Below are positions 49,325 to 63,438 of a DNA stretch of 64,000 bases, piece after piece. Location: positions 3,484,942-3,548,941 of the forward strand of contig NW_006917095.1 in assembly GCF_000516985.1 (NCBI RefSeq), read 5' to 3'. The position numbers and the translations under genes were made by a program. Numbering within the stretch: position 1 is the first letter of the stretch; each line of letters begins with the position of its first letter. The notes below the pieces were generated by a model. It did not search any database and was not told the DNA's origin. It worked only from the letters and a program-made list of their open reading frames with translations. The DNA is from Pestalotiopsis fici W106-1. Lineage: Eukaryota > Ascomycota > Sordariomycetes > Amphisphaeriales > Sporocadaceae.

Positions 49325-51699
49325 ATCGGTCTGTCGTTCGGTTGGCTCTCTGGACCTCTGCGGCTGGGCTAGACATTTCTGTAAATCTGGGGATGTGCCA
49401 CTTCGTCCACCAATCTCACTGGCTACCGTCTTATGGGTGCATTACACACTCACTGCATACATACATACATATACACACAGCTACTCACTACCGACCGACG
49501 ACAGTATGTATGTAGGTACGGTACCTAGGGAGTCAATCTCCCACAACGCCATGACCCTCTCTCATTCTCTACGTGTATAGTATAGTGGCTCTTTCCCCCC
49601 ATGCTCAAGATTCCCCTCCATTCTACAGCATCTCTGCTCCGCCCCTTGCGAACTACTGGCACGTCATATCTCATACACACATAGTAGATGAAGGCTGACT
49701 TGGGCCGTGTTTATTTCCTGAGTCGCGTGCATGGCTGCCAGCAGGCATCACCATTCATCCAAGAACGCATACTAGATTTGCTGAGGGAGGGGACGAGGAC
49801 GGGGGCAAAAACTATCCTTTCCCTCCTGGACAACATCAACCATGATTGATTAGCTGTCAGCGAGCGTCCTCCCTCCCCCCTTCTCTTCCCCTCCGACTCT
49901 TTCTGACTCGGTAACGTACGTGTTTGTTTATTCCGCTTGACCGCCTCAAATCCCAGAAGAGGAGGCTCTTGGCGATCAATCTATCTTGATCGAGTCCTCT
50001 TTCGAAAGGCTGAAAGGAGAGGGAGAAACATGAAAGGATCGCCCTTGGCAAAACGAATGCAGGAGTCGAGACACGGGCGGTTACCGTGGGCAGTGGACAA
50101 ACATCCATGGGTCATCCTATACATGCAGAATGCATATGGACAAGGGGGCGCTCCTCTGACTCGCTTGAAAGGCCTGCCTCGGATAGATTAATAAACCAGC
50201 CGAAATCTGTCACTTGAAAGTGTATTTTATTTTTTCTCTTTTGAAATGAGACCGGGGGAAAAGTGACAAGCAATTAAATAGAAAACAAAGCGTCCATGGT
50301 AATGGAGGAGAGGGAGAGGACCTGCAGCCAGAAGGAAAAAAGAAAATAGTACAACTAATGTGAGAGAGAGGGAGGAAAAAAAAAAAAAAAGAGTGGGATG
50401 GGGAGTGTTCGAATGCAATGCAATAATGCAGAGAGTAGAAGTAGGGCTGCTAAATGAAACCAAGCCGTCAGTTAGATGTCGCGAGTATTCCCTACTCTGG
50501 GTAATGACGGGGCCTGGGGCAAGATTCGAGGCTGCAATAATACACATTTGTACATATATCGTGGGCCAAGCGAGGTGCCTTCTTCGCTGCTGCTGCTGCT
50601 TGTGATAGTACCTCGCTATTGCTGTTTTTGTACCAAATGGACGGACGGGCTGAACTGACGCACTACGCAATGAGTTGCAGGCGGGCACCGTTCGTCATGC
50701 TACATATTGGCGCTTGTAGGTGTCGCCAGGCGACCAGTCAGTATTCGTCGTTGCCTGCCATGGTTGAGTCTATTTACCTTACAATCGACGTACCAGAAGC
50801 CATTCCGGAGAGGTTGAGAGGGAGGGAGGGAGGGAGGTCAATGGACAGATAAGAATCTAGGTCCGAAGAAGAAGACAAACATGTAGAATGCGAAAGACAG
50901 AGAAACAAAGTTGAAGAAAGAAGGAAGGCAGACAAGAAAAGAGGTCAATCAAGCAAGTGAGGGACTGTATCGCACGTGGGAGAAACATGTTGGCTTCAAT
51001 GCCGACTTCTCCAATTGCCTTCCTTCTTCCCCGGGTTCGGACAAACATGAGCCATTTCCATACGACGAGAATGGTTCTGGGTATATCTACTGCAATACGG
51101 CCAGTTCGAGTAACAATAATGGACCCCAAGCGTACCTAGGGAAACAGAAAAGAGGATAAACAAGGACGAAACAACCTGGCAATATACAGTTGCCAACTCC
51201 TAGACAGACCGTCCCAATTGCCTTACGCGGACCCCATGATTGCTAGATAAAAAGAACAAGAGAAGAAACATACCCTTTCCGTCCATGTAACGAAACCCTT
51301 GCCAGCACTTGGTCCGAGCCGTCACAAAATCTACGCCTTCTTACTTGGTCCCTTCCAATGCTCAGAATTCCACCTGGTCATCTCAACAGGGGGGAAGAAG
51401 GGAAAAGGAGAAACCTGTCCCGGGAAATAGAACCAAGCAGGTGAGCTTACTCCCATCTTCCACCGCCACAACGAGTCTCATCATCCAAGGAACCAACAGA
51501 GCAAGTCTCTTCGTCTGCTGCCGCTGTTTCGGTAAATTCTCTCGACCCCCCTGGAGACAACCAATACCTGCTCACGAACGCTGCAAAATATCCAACCGCC
51601 ACCAACCCAAAAAAAAAGAAAAAGAAAAAAAAAAAAAAAGACGCCAGACACCCATGCTTGCTTGCTCTGCGCACGCATACACATGCAATCTCGTAATAA

Positions 51700-54600
51700 T
51701 TATCCGCCCTGAGCCTTGGCGACAGTCTTCACATCTGAAAGATATATGTCGCCTGCCTCGCCACTGACCCAACGGCGCCACGCTTCGTCATATGCATCCT
51801 CCAAGTCCCTGACCCATCTCCGAGTGTCAAACAGTGCACAAGTCCATTTGGCGTCGAACAGGGTCCTGCGCAACTCGGCCAGCCTCCCCTGGCCTTCTCC
51901 GTACGATCGATTGGTCATTTTGTAGCTCAGTCCGCTGGCTAGTCTCGTGGCAAGAGCCTCGTAATCGTCTTCATCCTCGGCTATCAGATCCTCGGCAGCC
52001 CTCGCACCTTCTTTGCCCCTGGGCAGAGCCCCTTTGAGGATAGAAGCTGCCATCCGTGAGCACATCTTGTAAGGATACCTTGGCAATGTTAGCAGCGGGG
52101 TGCTCGACCACAAACAATCCGCCGCCGTTGTGTGCGCGTTGCACTCGGGGGTGTCTAGAAACAGATCACAGACACGAGCCCTGGAGATGTGCTGCTGCTT
52201 GGGCGCGACATCTGTAAAGATGATACGCGAGGCAACCTCTTCACTAGCCCACTGCTTCGCTGTCCTCCGGAGATTGTTCTCGCCCAGTTCGGGGAATCGT
52301 AGAAGCCACAGTACCGCCTTGGGCACATTAGAGAGGATTCGCAACCATGACCTGAACGTTGCCGGGTCGATCTACATGATACAAGTCAATAAAAAAGAAA
52401 TTTCATCCTCGGTGGGGATCTCTTGAATCAGTCATCTCATAAACTTACCTTGTAAAGTTGGTTGAAGTTACCAAGGATGACGGCGTCATCGGGGAGATTT
52501 GGAAACAACTCCTTCCGCATCTTCCACCTCCGCGACAATTCCTCTTCCCATGTTATGCCTCTCTCCTCAGCTCCGCTGGACTGTGCATGGTCGCAGCAGA
52601 AGAAAGTATCGCGGCAGAAGATGATGTTCTCCGAGTACATCCAATCCTCCTCTTCTGCTGACTCCTCATCGCGGAACACGTCCTCGAGGCTGATATTGCT
52701 CCTGACAGGCCGCAATGTCGACGATGGGATGGCCGTCTCGTCGGCGAGAAGATAATCGCACCACTCGGCCCCCAGCGTGCCTGCAAATCCCATGAATGAC
52801 ATCTGAATGGGTGCGGGCCTTGCCGCAAAAATTTCGTTCCGGGCGCCGCGCGTGTACCCGTTCAGGTTAACCAGGATGTGTATCCCATCTTTCACAATCT
52901 GATCCAGCAGCCTTTCGGTTGACCAACTACTGGCATCGTGGAAGACGGGCGCCTCCCGCTCGATTTGTTCGCGATGTGTAGATCGATCACTAGCCGTGGT
53001 TGCGTAGCAGAACGCTTTTGCGCGTTTAATGTCATGCATGCCGAAGACAGATTGCATTCTGGTGATGGTAGGTTAGCAGCGTGTTTCCTTTCACAAGCGG
53101 ATGGAATACTTACAGGTGAGCTAGCGGATGATTGTTGAAGTCCGATGATATATAGCCAACGTTGAGATGAGGTTGCGGCGGAGCCGGCGGGGGATACACT
53201 GAGTTGGGCAGCCATGGAGACCTCAAGGTCGAGCACGAAATACGCAAAGCGTTACGCTGAGATATCATGCGAATATCCCTTGCACTCAGAGGACACGTAA
53301 AAGTGTGGAATGGTAAGACAGTGGGCGCAGATGGCACCGTCAGAGAGGCCGGGATACGCGGTCGAGGATAGCCGACTTCAGACACTCGGCCGCGAATGTA
53401 TTTGTCCTGATACCAAAGACGAGTTGTTGCTTTGATGGACCGTTCCAGGAGACGAAGTAGCCGAGATCCTTCCCAGGAACGCCCTGCCCACTTCTGAACC
53501 TCAAGCTCGAGGTTGAGCTCTCCATCGGTCCGATCTGCACCGGCAGCGCGCAGCTGTGCTACAATGGCCTCGAGTGTGCCATTTCTCAGCACACCAGCGC
53601 CCCAGTGTGAGGACTCACCGAGCTGTCTGCTGACTATATCGGCCACGCGGCTGACCAGGCCGAAATTGGCAGCTGTATTCCTCGCATCTCGTAGCATACC
53701 ACCTTCGTCGACATGCCAGCGATCGTATCTGTAGCCTGGAAAGACGATGCCGCCACGGTCTCGCCAGTCACAGACTGAATTCAAAGCCGTCGAAAGTCCA
53801 CACACAGCCTCGGCAAAATTGGGATTGGCTTGCACAGCACGCTTGTAATACATTACAGCATCATTGATACGGCCACGATCCTTGACAGCATTGGCCAGAT
53901 TCGTCAATGCAATATCAAAGGTGCCATCACACTTGACAGCCTGTTCGTACAGTCCAATAGCCATATCAAGCTGGCCGACATCCTTGAGGAGACTACCCAA
54001 GTTAGTATGAAGGTGGACATGCTTATTGTCAAGTTCCAGTCCATATTTATAGTATGCTAGGGCCAAGTCGAGGCCGCTCCCCGGGACTATGCCCGGGATG
54101 GAGTATGTTGCTGCTGCGCTTTCTCCCAGAGCCTGAGGCTGTGGGATTGCAGACTGCTGGACGCTCGCAAGAAGAATGCCTACATTGTTGGCAGTCGAGG
54201 GGCTTTCCGACAAGGAGAGTGATAAATAGTATAGAGCCAGGATATCACCAACGCCGGGTGGCTGTCTCATACGAGCTTGAATCAGACCCCCATGAGACAT
54301 ACCATCTTGGAAGATTTTAGCCAAGGATAGCAAGGAATTGCTTGTTGTCGATATTGCCGACTTCTTGGAGACTCCGTGAGGTACAAAACGCAGCCCAGGG
54401 AGCTCTCCGTTGTTAGTGAACACAAGTTGAGCCGTATGCCTCGCCTTTTCGGGCGGCAGCAGAAGAGGCCCCGCAGGAATGGTTTCCTGGCCATGACCGA
54501 GAAGCGCATTCGCGTTTCTAGGGGCAAGGACATAGTGTATCCTGTCTATCAAGGATTGAACACACTTGACCCCTCTTCCCGCGCTAATGAGCACTGCTTC

Positions 54601-56634
54601 CTCAAAGGCCTCTGACGCCTTACCAATCTCCTTCAAGGCGTAGAGCATGTTACCTTTGGCATGAACTAAGGCAACCATCCGCCCATTTTCGCTTCCCGGG
54701 ACCCGATAGCCACTGGAGCCGTAACCCGGCTGGGCGGAGGGAGGGACAGGCTCTCTGGCCACCAGGTAATCTACAATTGCCGTATCCGTGGGTATGTTTT
54801 CCGTCGCGGAAGCATGCAAATCTGCCCCTTGCATGATCCTTTGGTGACCGGTATTGGAATGGTCTTGAATCCGCAGTGCACGTTGCACGCTGCTGATGAT
54901 CCCAACAGCCTCCCGGCTGCGCTGCGCTGAGCAAAGAAGCCCAACGAGATGTTCCACAGCATCCAGATAGCTCGGTTTCTGTTTGACGGCTTCAAGCCAA
55001 TGCTCCTCTGCTTCGCTGTTCCGGTGCAAACAGTATAGTGTTGCGCCCTTGTTGCACAACGCCTCAATATGACTAAAAATACGTTAATGCGACACAGCGT
55101 CTCGTGGGCTCATTGGGCTGTGCCAATATACTTACCTCTTGTCGACGACCAAGACCCGAGCAAACCACTCAAGAGCCTCTTCATACTTCTCAAGTCCGTA
55201 GTACAGGCAGCCCCCCAAGAGCATGCCATCAACCCACTGCCAGTCACTTTGTTCGCACAGATGGTGTAGCACATTTGCAGCTGTCATGGCACTGTGAACT
55301 GGTGAGCCGCCAGTCATGGGTCGTTGAAGCCCAGCTGAATGATAAGTGACCGGGCCTCCATGGGACAGCTGATGAAATGAGGCGTTGTGCACCTCTCCCA
55401 GTCTCGCAGCATGCCCAGCAGTAACATTGAGTAGAGGATCATAGGACCCTCCATGACCGCGAGGTAGCTGTGACACTGGTGGTGTCATGTGTTGGAGCGA
55501 GTTCGCGTGACCGAAGGATTGATGTCGACTAAAGGTTGAGGCGGTTTGCTTTGGAACAGAAGGAACTTTTGGATAAATTATCATCTTGGATGACGATCGA
55601 CCAGATGAGCGAGCCGAAGCCGACTTTCTGTGAGCATGCAAATGGGCCAGTAGCTCGACATAGGTCCGGTGGGCGTTTGACAAAGCTTTTTCACGAAACC
55701 CAACGGAATTTGATGAATCAAGCATGCGCGATCCTGTTCCATTGTATGCGGATGAGTCGAGAGTCAAGGATTCGAGCCTTTGCGCGGGCGTTTGAAGGTT
55801 GTTCTGCACTAGATCTGGGCGGAAACCATGCCCAGCCGCCTGGAACATTGGCATGGAGGGATAAGGAGCTTGTGGATGAATATATTGGTGTGCGTGAATG
55901 CCGAACGCGGTAGCTTCCAGGCCCTGGGCGTTCATCTCTGGCCATGCCTGAGGAGGAGCCATGCCACCATTGTTGAATATAGTAGGCCCAGGAGATTGTT
56001 GATAGTTTGGTTGAATGACGGCGGGGACACGAAGCGAATTATTATATGGGTAGTAGGCCCCCGAGGGAACACTTGGCGCAGAGTCGACAGCCATGGCAGG
56101 CCGCAAGCCGTGGTCGGGGCCTTGACGCCAATTCATGTCATAAGCAAAGGAATTCATGTCGGCCGTATTAAAGCCTCTTGGTTCGGAAAAGCCAGTCGCC
56201 ATCGCAGCAGCAGCAGCAGCAGCCCCACGCGGCAGCCAGGCCGGCTGGCCAGCCGCAGCATAGTCATAGTTGGTTGAGGCAGCTGGAGTCGAGGATAGGC
56301 TCGCGGCGCCGGAGAGAATCATGTGCTTGAGGGGCGGTGGCCCTGTAGCAAGCTGGGCGTGTGTCCCATCATACGCGGCGTCTATAATGCCATTTGGCGT
56401 TTTCCTCCTCAGGTAGTTTTCGTTCGAACTGGGGCCGCAAGACAAGTGGCCCGAGTGCGGCGGCTGTGAGGCACGGATCGGGAAAGCACGGTGTTGTGCG
56501 AGAAGACCATGCTTGGGGCCCTGATCGAACTGGTTGTGGTAAGCGTAAGACTGCTGCCGAAAAGAAGGGTTCGTCTCGAACGGGTTCGGGTTCGGCGTCG
56601 GCACCGCCTGGTGCACCTGGACTAGAGGCAGCAT
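51700..56634 (-). CDS. OGT: O-linked N-acetylglucosaminyltransferase, GT41 family, with TPRs
   Basis: Four exons, 56634-55136, 55072-53114, 53058-52449 and 52371-51700, give 1579 residues. Introns are 63, 55 and 77 bp, all with GTAAGT donors; each join keeps frame (VVDK-S-HIEALCNKG, HPLAH-L-MQSVFG, NQLYK-IDPATF). A TAA lies directly before the ATG. Residues 1-480 are disordered, Gln/His/Pro-rich, with a poly-Ala run from a GCA repeat near 56199-56222. TPR units are clear at about 485-560 and 837-932. The catalytic part shows SSDFNNHPLAHL (H1148), NGYTRGARNEIFAARPAPIQ and the UDP-binding HTT (1436-1438) with DCLWSSTPLLTLP. Family members transfer GlcNAc from UDP-GlcNAc to Ser/Thr of nuclear and cytosolic proteins. 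The TPR region is interrupted by long non-TPR segments, unlike the regular animal superhelix. Confidence 0.93.
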
Positions 56635-57338
56635 TTACGCAACGGCCGTCGTCGTCAAAGGAGTGCGAACGAGTGGGCGGCCTCGTCATAGCCTGCCGAT
56701 TACAGCACGGCTGGGCGGAGGGGAGGCAGGATGCATTTGGAAAGCCAGAGACGTTTCCGGTGAGGCCTCACGCGGCCAAAAGCGAGACGCGGCGGGGACT
56801 TCTCAAATATCTCTTGACTTCACGGATTGTCCTCGCCCTCTTCGATTGCGGTGCGTCTTAATCTACGCTGTACAGGTAGACATGGGACATATGACAAGAC
56901 AACGTTACTGTGGCTTGAGTTATAGAAACAGCACAGGCGACACGGAGACAAGGAGAGAGGAGACGACGACGACGACGAAAGAGAAGGACGAGGAGGAAAA
57001 GCGATACGGATGAGACGCTATATTCTGCAGAGGCTCGGCTCCGTCACAGGAATGGGCGGCTTGGAGAGCGATGCGGGCTGTTTGAGTCGACTGTCTCGAT
57101 CGGCGGAGATGAAAGAAAAAGAAAAAAAAAGGGAGAGGGCGGTTGTCGCAATGCTGGACGCGAGCGCTATGGTCGATGCGCAACAAACAGATCTAATCCC
57201 AGACAACGCCGCAAACGCCTCGAGAAGAAAGGCAATAGAACGGTATGGTGGTGGGTTGGGGTTATAGTGTTAAGTTTCTGATATCTTTCTTCGGTTCGAT
57301 GGAAAACTGGTTCAGTAGTGTGTAGTCGTCGTAGTGGA

Positions 57339-57358
57339 GTAGTAGTAGTAGTAGTAGT
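57339..57358. repeat. (AGT)n microsatellite
   Basis: Six to seven AGT units. Confidence 0.85.
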
Positions 57359-57594
57359 GGCTGGCTGGTCTACATTGAGCTGGTTTGGCGTGGGGTGGTC
57401 AATAGTCTGAAGTCTGGTAGGCAGGAGAGGAGGAAAAGAGAGAGAAAGAGAGAGAGAGAGACGTTATGGGACAGTTTAGATTCAGGTAACTCTAGTAACC
57501 TAGGTACTTTTAGCATGTCTGTCCACCCACTGGTACAGGTCTTAGCGTACCCGAGAAGATACATTGCATTAAACCTTGTATTTGACCTCTGTAA

Positions 57595-57625
57595 CAGCCA
57601 GCCAGCCAGCCAGCCCGCCCGCCCG
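57595..57625. repeat. (CAGC)n-(CCGC)n microsatellite
   Basis: Four to five CAGC units followed by three CCGC units. Confidence 0.85.
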
Positions 57626-58623
57626 TTTGCCTCGCGACATAAATCCTTTTCACAATGGAAACCATTCAATATGCTCTTCCCATGCAACATTCATTTTTGG
57701 ATGCTCGAAATTGACTATTTGCTCGCAATCTCTTCTTGCTCTCTCTCTCTTACTCTTGGAGTTTGACCATGCAAGAGACCAGTGCCTGGGTAGTTACAGG
57801 GTTTTCCGGACCAACATAATGGGTGGGTAATGTAATGACTGGGGCATGCTAAAAATGGGAGATTGATTTCGGGTCGCTGGATCGTGCGGTGGTGGTGGTG
57901 CCCAGGTGGTGGTGGTGGGGGTGAGGAGGCCGAAGGAATGGGAATTGATGGACATTAAGCGACAGGGTGTTGGGTAATGTAGGAGCAGTGACTGCAGCCA
58001 GTGTTGAATACTACCTATTGACTGCAGTCAGAATGTAGCAGCCCTCGAGCAGTTTTGGTATAGAATGTATTGAATAGCTGCACATATATATGGTAGCGTA
58101 CATGTCCAAATACCCTGTATCCATCGACTGACAAAGCTCCGGGTATCGGTTCTTGTCTTCTTTCTTTCATCTTTTCATGATTCGTATTACTTTCTTGTGA
58201 GCGAAAGGCTACAAAGTGCATCCAATAATTAGGAATCGAAACAAAAAAAAAGAAGTCTGGTTGTAAGTGGTCAATCTTTCCTGTGTAAATTATGCACAAC
58301 CTGCCTTGACTACCGTGTAAACATGTCGAATTATCTATGTATAAAGTATGAAGGTTAAGCTTATGTAGTAGGTAATGTAGGCAGGCTATGCAATGCAGTT
58401 GCTGCATTATCTGGGGTAATAATACCTGCATTTAGTTCAATCATTGATGCCTACCAGCTACCTGTATTTGTAAAGATGAGTAGGTAAATAACCCAAGTAT
58501 TTGTGATTTGCTACGCCATACTTGTTGCCCCACGACGGTATTCGAACAGGTCGATATCTCCATCCTTACCTTTAGGTCCTATCTTGTCTCTCCCGTCATG
58601 CTCGTTCTCTCTCTCTCTTTTCC

Positions 58624-58723
58624 NNNNNNNNNNNNNNNNNNNNNNNNNNNNNNNNNNNNNNNNNNNNNNNNNNNNNNNNNNNNNNNNNNNNNNNNNNNNN
58701 NNNNNNNNNNNNNNNNNNNNNNN
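58624..58723. other. Assembly gap, 100 N
   Basis: Exactly 100 N, preceded by a CT-rich microsatellite (58607-58623). Confidence 0.98.
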
Positions 58724-59051
58724 AAACACGAAAGGAGTGGAAGGGGCCCGCCTCGGCAAGCAAGGAGCCGGAAAGGAGCCAGCCAGCCCTGTCAGCCTTT
58801 TTTTTTTAACCAAGCTCAAGCTGTATTCGTATGAATGAATGTAGGCTATATACCTATCTAGAGTCAAATCAGTCATTCGGTCAGTCGGTCAGATAGTTAT
58901 ATATTAGCGACGACTGTTTCTTGTTCGCGACTATAGTTTTCGTGGACAGTGAAGGAGTCATAAAGAAACATATTTTGCACAAAAAATTGCAAGTTTATTT
59001 TTTAGTAATGTTTGCAATATCACACCGGACAGTATAGAGTGCCCGGTGAGG

Positions 59052-59080
59052 AGAAGAAAAAGAAGAAGAAGAAGAAGAAA
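59052..59080. repeat. (AAG)n microsatellite
   Basis: About eight AAG units with one A-run interruption. Confidence 0.85.
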
Positions 59081-59580
59081 CAGGCAAGATACCTACATAC
59101 TTGCAGAGTTAGCAGTAGTACTGTGTACGTTAAATAGGTAAAGGTGGTGGTGGGGTGATTAGTACGCATGTACACTACTAGTGTGGTAGATGGAGCCTGC
59201 CAATGACGCCGCTCGTCCCCTCTGTGGACAGGGTTTGGTTCCTGCAGGGCTACTAGCGCGCATCCATAACAGCAGTCAGTGTATGCACACTAGACGATAC
59301 CTTGCTGCATGGTGCACACTCCGCTACATGTACCCTTTTGATAAGACGTTTCATTCGTCCAAGACCGTCCTCATCATCGGCGGTGTTTCTGACCTGGCCT
59401 GACAATCAATATAATGATGCACATTAGACTCTGAAGCATTTGCTGTCCTGTCAAAACGTACCCCTCGTTCCCCCATGAGCAAAAGAACATTCATGACCAA
59501 GGGCACTTGTTTCCTATTTCCTGTCCCCATACATAATGTGTAGACATGATTCTCCATATACTCATATACTCATATACTTT

Positions 59581-59603
59581 CACACACACACACACACACA
59601 CAC
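59581..59603. repeat. (CA)11 microsatellite
   Basis: Eleven CA units. Confidence 0.9.
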
Positions 59604-61344
59604 TGGTCACAGAATCAGCAAGGTGGCTCAATTTGGTGGATGGGTGCTTTGGTGGAGTGGAGTGGGCGTCGAAAGTATAGTATACAGGCAGTAGGTGGTA
59701 GCTAATAGGCTCGCTGGCTCAACGGCGACGAGAAGTTATTACACGCCATGGCTTGACTGGGGCGTTCCGCTTTGGCGCCCACCAGCTGCGGCAGGGATCT
59801 CCCATAGAACCATCTGAGGAGAGAATCCCCCAAATCGCTCGCACAACTCTACTTGGCCCAGCGTTTTCGAGCGAGAATACCATAGTAGGTGTGTGAGAAG
59901 AGTCTGCTTGTTCGTCGTGTACATGTGTGTATGCGTATGCGCATGTGCGCCACTCTCATTTGGTGGATGGTTCGGGTAACATTGCAACTCTTTTTCAAGG
60001 GTGACAGATGTGACAAGTGCGGCACACAGGTAAGCCACGGGAAGTCAGCCAGTCACCTAGAGCCTACCTTGCCTACCCTACACATGATATATTTCTTTGT
60101 GTCGGCATGCATTTGTACTATGTAGTAGTAGCCAGCGCCAGCCCAACGGCACCCACCCGGCTTGCTTGACGTTGATTGCCCTCACGGCGCCGTCGATCCT
60201 GGAGAGGGAGAAGGGCGAGAGGAGGGAGAAGGGCCTGCTTATGAGGGAAAAGGGCCATAATTCCATCAGTCTCTCGTCTCCGTGCTGGCTACTGCGTGTA
60301 TTGTATTTACTGCTCGCGTGTCTATCTCTACCACCTCGCTCCCTCGCTCCCGACCATCGGTGGCTGGTCTTTAGGCTACCTACTGTGTGTGAGGCACCTC
60401 ATCAAGAGTCACTCGTTGGTGTGCTTGTGCGGGTGGGTGATGCCAGAGCGGGCGGCAATGAGGCTCCTGCCGTGACATGACATGGAAATCTCATGTCCAC
60501 CTCCCCATAGGAATGCTCGGGACATTTGCCTAGGTAGTCCCCGGGCATCCCACACCCACATCGAGAAATCGCTATTGGCTGCATGCATGCAGAAACACAT
60601 GTGGAAGTGCTCGCTTTGGCTCGGGCAAGCCGCGTCGTAAGCAAAGCAAACAACGTCCAGGTCGGTGCCCAATATATATGTGTGGTTGATTTCTCGCTTC
60701 TTTAATGGGTTGAATGTACACAACTGACATCATATATATATACATATACCTTTAGAGTCAGCAGACAATAGCAAAGTTATGTGTGCGTACATCAGGCATG
60801 GGCATGAATTGCCCATAGGTCTGTCGATACATGCCGCAAAGCCACTTGTGGTAGTGCCATTCATCCCACCCAGATGTGATTAGAACCTACCTCGACCTTG
60901 AGAGAATTGGGACAATGTGTGCTTATCCGGTGACCGAGAATTCAGGCTACTCTCATCTTTGTGAGCCCCGTGATTGGCTGAAAGGCCATTGACCTATTTG
61001 GTTCTTCTAAAACCCACTGGGAGAGGGGGAAACAAAAAAACGAGCAGCCAGGATGAATACACACTCCCTCACTCTCTCAGCGCCCGTGTGGATTTGTTTC
61101 TTGGGCCTGGCTGGCGATCCTGCAGCACGACAACTGGGAGTGCTGATAATGTCCTTTCCAATATAACACATCTGTGTGATCCGGATTCATCGGGCTGCTC
61201 GGAAGATCGCTTACCAGGAATAGGCCTTGACGCACAGCCTGCCCGGCCGAAAAGACTCCCACTGCTTGTTTGTGAGGACAAGGACAACAGACAGTCTGAC
61301 TACATGAACTAAGTACATGTATTTGCAAACCCTTTGTGAGCAAC

Positions 61345-61371
61345 ATAAAAATAAAAAATAAAAATAAAAAA
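61345..61371. repeat. (AAAAAT)n microsatellite
   Basis: Four imperfect AAAAAT units. Confidence 0.8.
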
Positions 61372-62447
61372 CTTGTGTCCGCACAGAAGCTCGATATTCC
61401 ATCAGTTGGAAGACATGACTGTCGGCATCAAATCGTAGGTTGAGTCTTACATCTTGACAGCCTACCCGATCCGACTGGAACCCAGGTAGCTAAGACACGA
61501 AAAGGATCATTGGCCGGCCACGTACGTCGTCGCCCCTCAGATGCTGACTGACATCATGCCTTGGGCTACCGCTCCAAACGACTATTATGTGCTTCGCAAA
61601 TGCAAACAGGGCTTCTTTAGCTTGCAAGTATTCAACCAAGACATCTCCAAGTACGACGAAAATATGAATGCCGAGAGGACAAAAGACTTGGCTATCATTG
61701 CCTAAGTACCTGTTTGGTTCTAATCTAGATTTTGGTTTACAAGATCTGGATCTTCCGGGTCAGTTATTACATAGCCGCGGACAGGCTTCCTTAACTTAGA
61801 GATACACGAAGCCAATACTAGGGGGTTAAGACAGAAATTGAAGACCTAAAAAAAAAATGAAAAAAGAAAAAACAATGCTTCATAGTGTTAGTACACGGAA
61901 TACATAAGTGCATAGTTCCTGTCATGGAGGGGTCGGAGGAGGGAATCAAGAGATATCCAGGAGCGGGGATTAATCAAGTTGGTGGTAGGTCAACCATAGA
62001 GATGGGTAAAGGATATGCGCTTCACGATGTGCATCATAAGTTCATCTAGTAATTGACTGCCATACTGGACCGAGGTATGTAAACCATGAAAGATGGACCT
62101 CAACCTCCATATGCCATTTGACTGGGGGTTGCGGTGAGTAAGTGGTTTGTATTATTCTTCCTTGACATAAAATTGAGAACGACCATGGGGGAAATGGGTA
62201 TATCTCAGAGTGTGGCAAGGTGTGTTTTGACGATCTTGATGGGTTCGGAAAAACCAAAGATGGGGGAGGAAATGACGACAATGGAAGGATAGTGGGCGAG
62301 CAACAGAGAACCTGGTTCACGCAGCGAGGACAGGGTTTGGCTTATTCCTTTATTCGTCGACGGCGAGGCCTAATGTAAAGCCATTTCCTGAACTCCTAGA
62401 AAGATGCGGCAAGGGAAATCGTTTTTTGATCATCAATCTACCCATTT

Positions 62448-63438
<991 letters not shown>

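Larger units (their letters stand above)
48177..51699. other. Gene-poor region right of the island
   Basis: No gene could be supported. It contains tetranucleotide repeats of AGTC, AGCC and GGTC, polyA runs and short pieces of TACC/GGTA. The frames at 49035-49580 (+) and 50227-50688 (-) follow repeats and lack domain features. Confidence 0.5.
56635..58623. other. Upstream region of the OGT-like gene, to the third gap
   Basis: This stretch must contain the OGT promoter and leader. A long GA/ACG-rich purine stretch (56935-57000) and A-rich runs are present, with AGT and CAGC/CCGC repeats further out. No other gene is supported. Confidence 0.5.
58724..62447. other. Gene-poor region 3' of the uL11 gene
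   Basis: No coding region could be supported in 3.7 kb. Features are AAG, CA and AAAAAT repeats. Frames such as 60097-60480 (+) and 62042-62320 (-) show no domain or conserved motif. Confidence 0.5.

Noticed and set aside
58530..58565. tRNA-like GTTCGAATAC on the minus strand
   Set aside because: No matching acceptor stem, D arm or anticodon arm at the right spacing.
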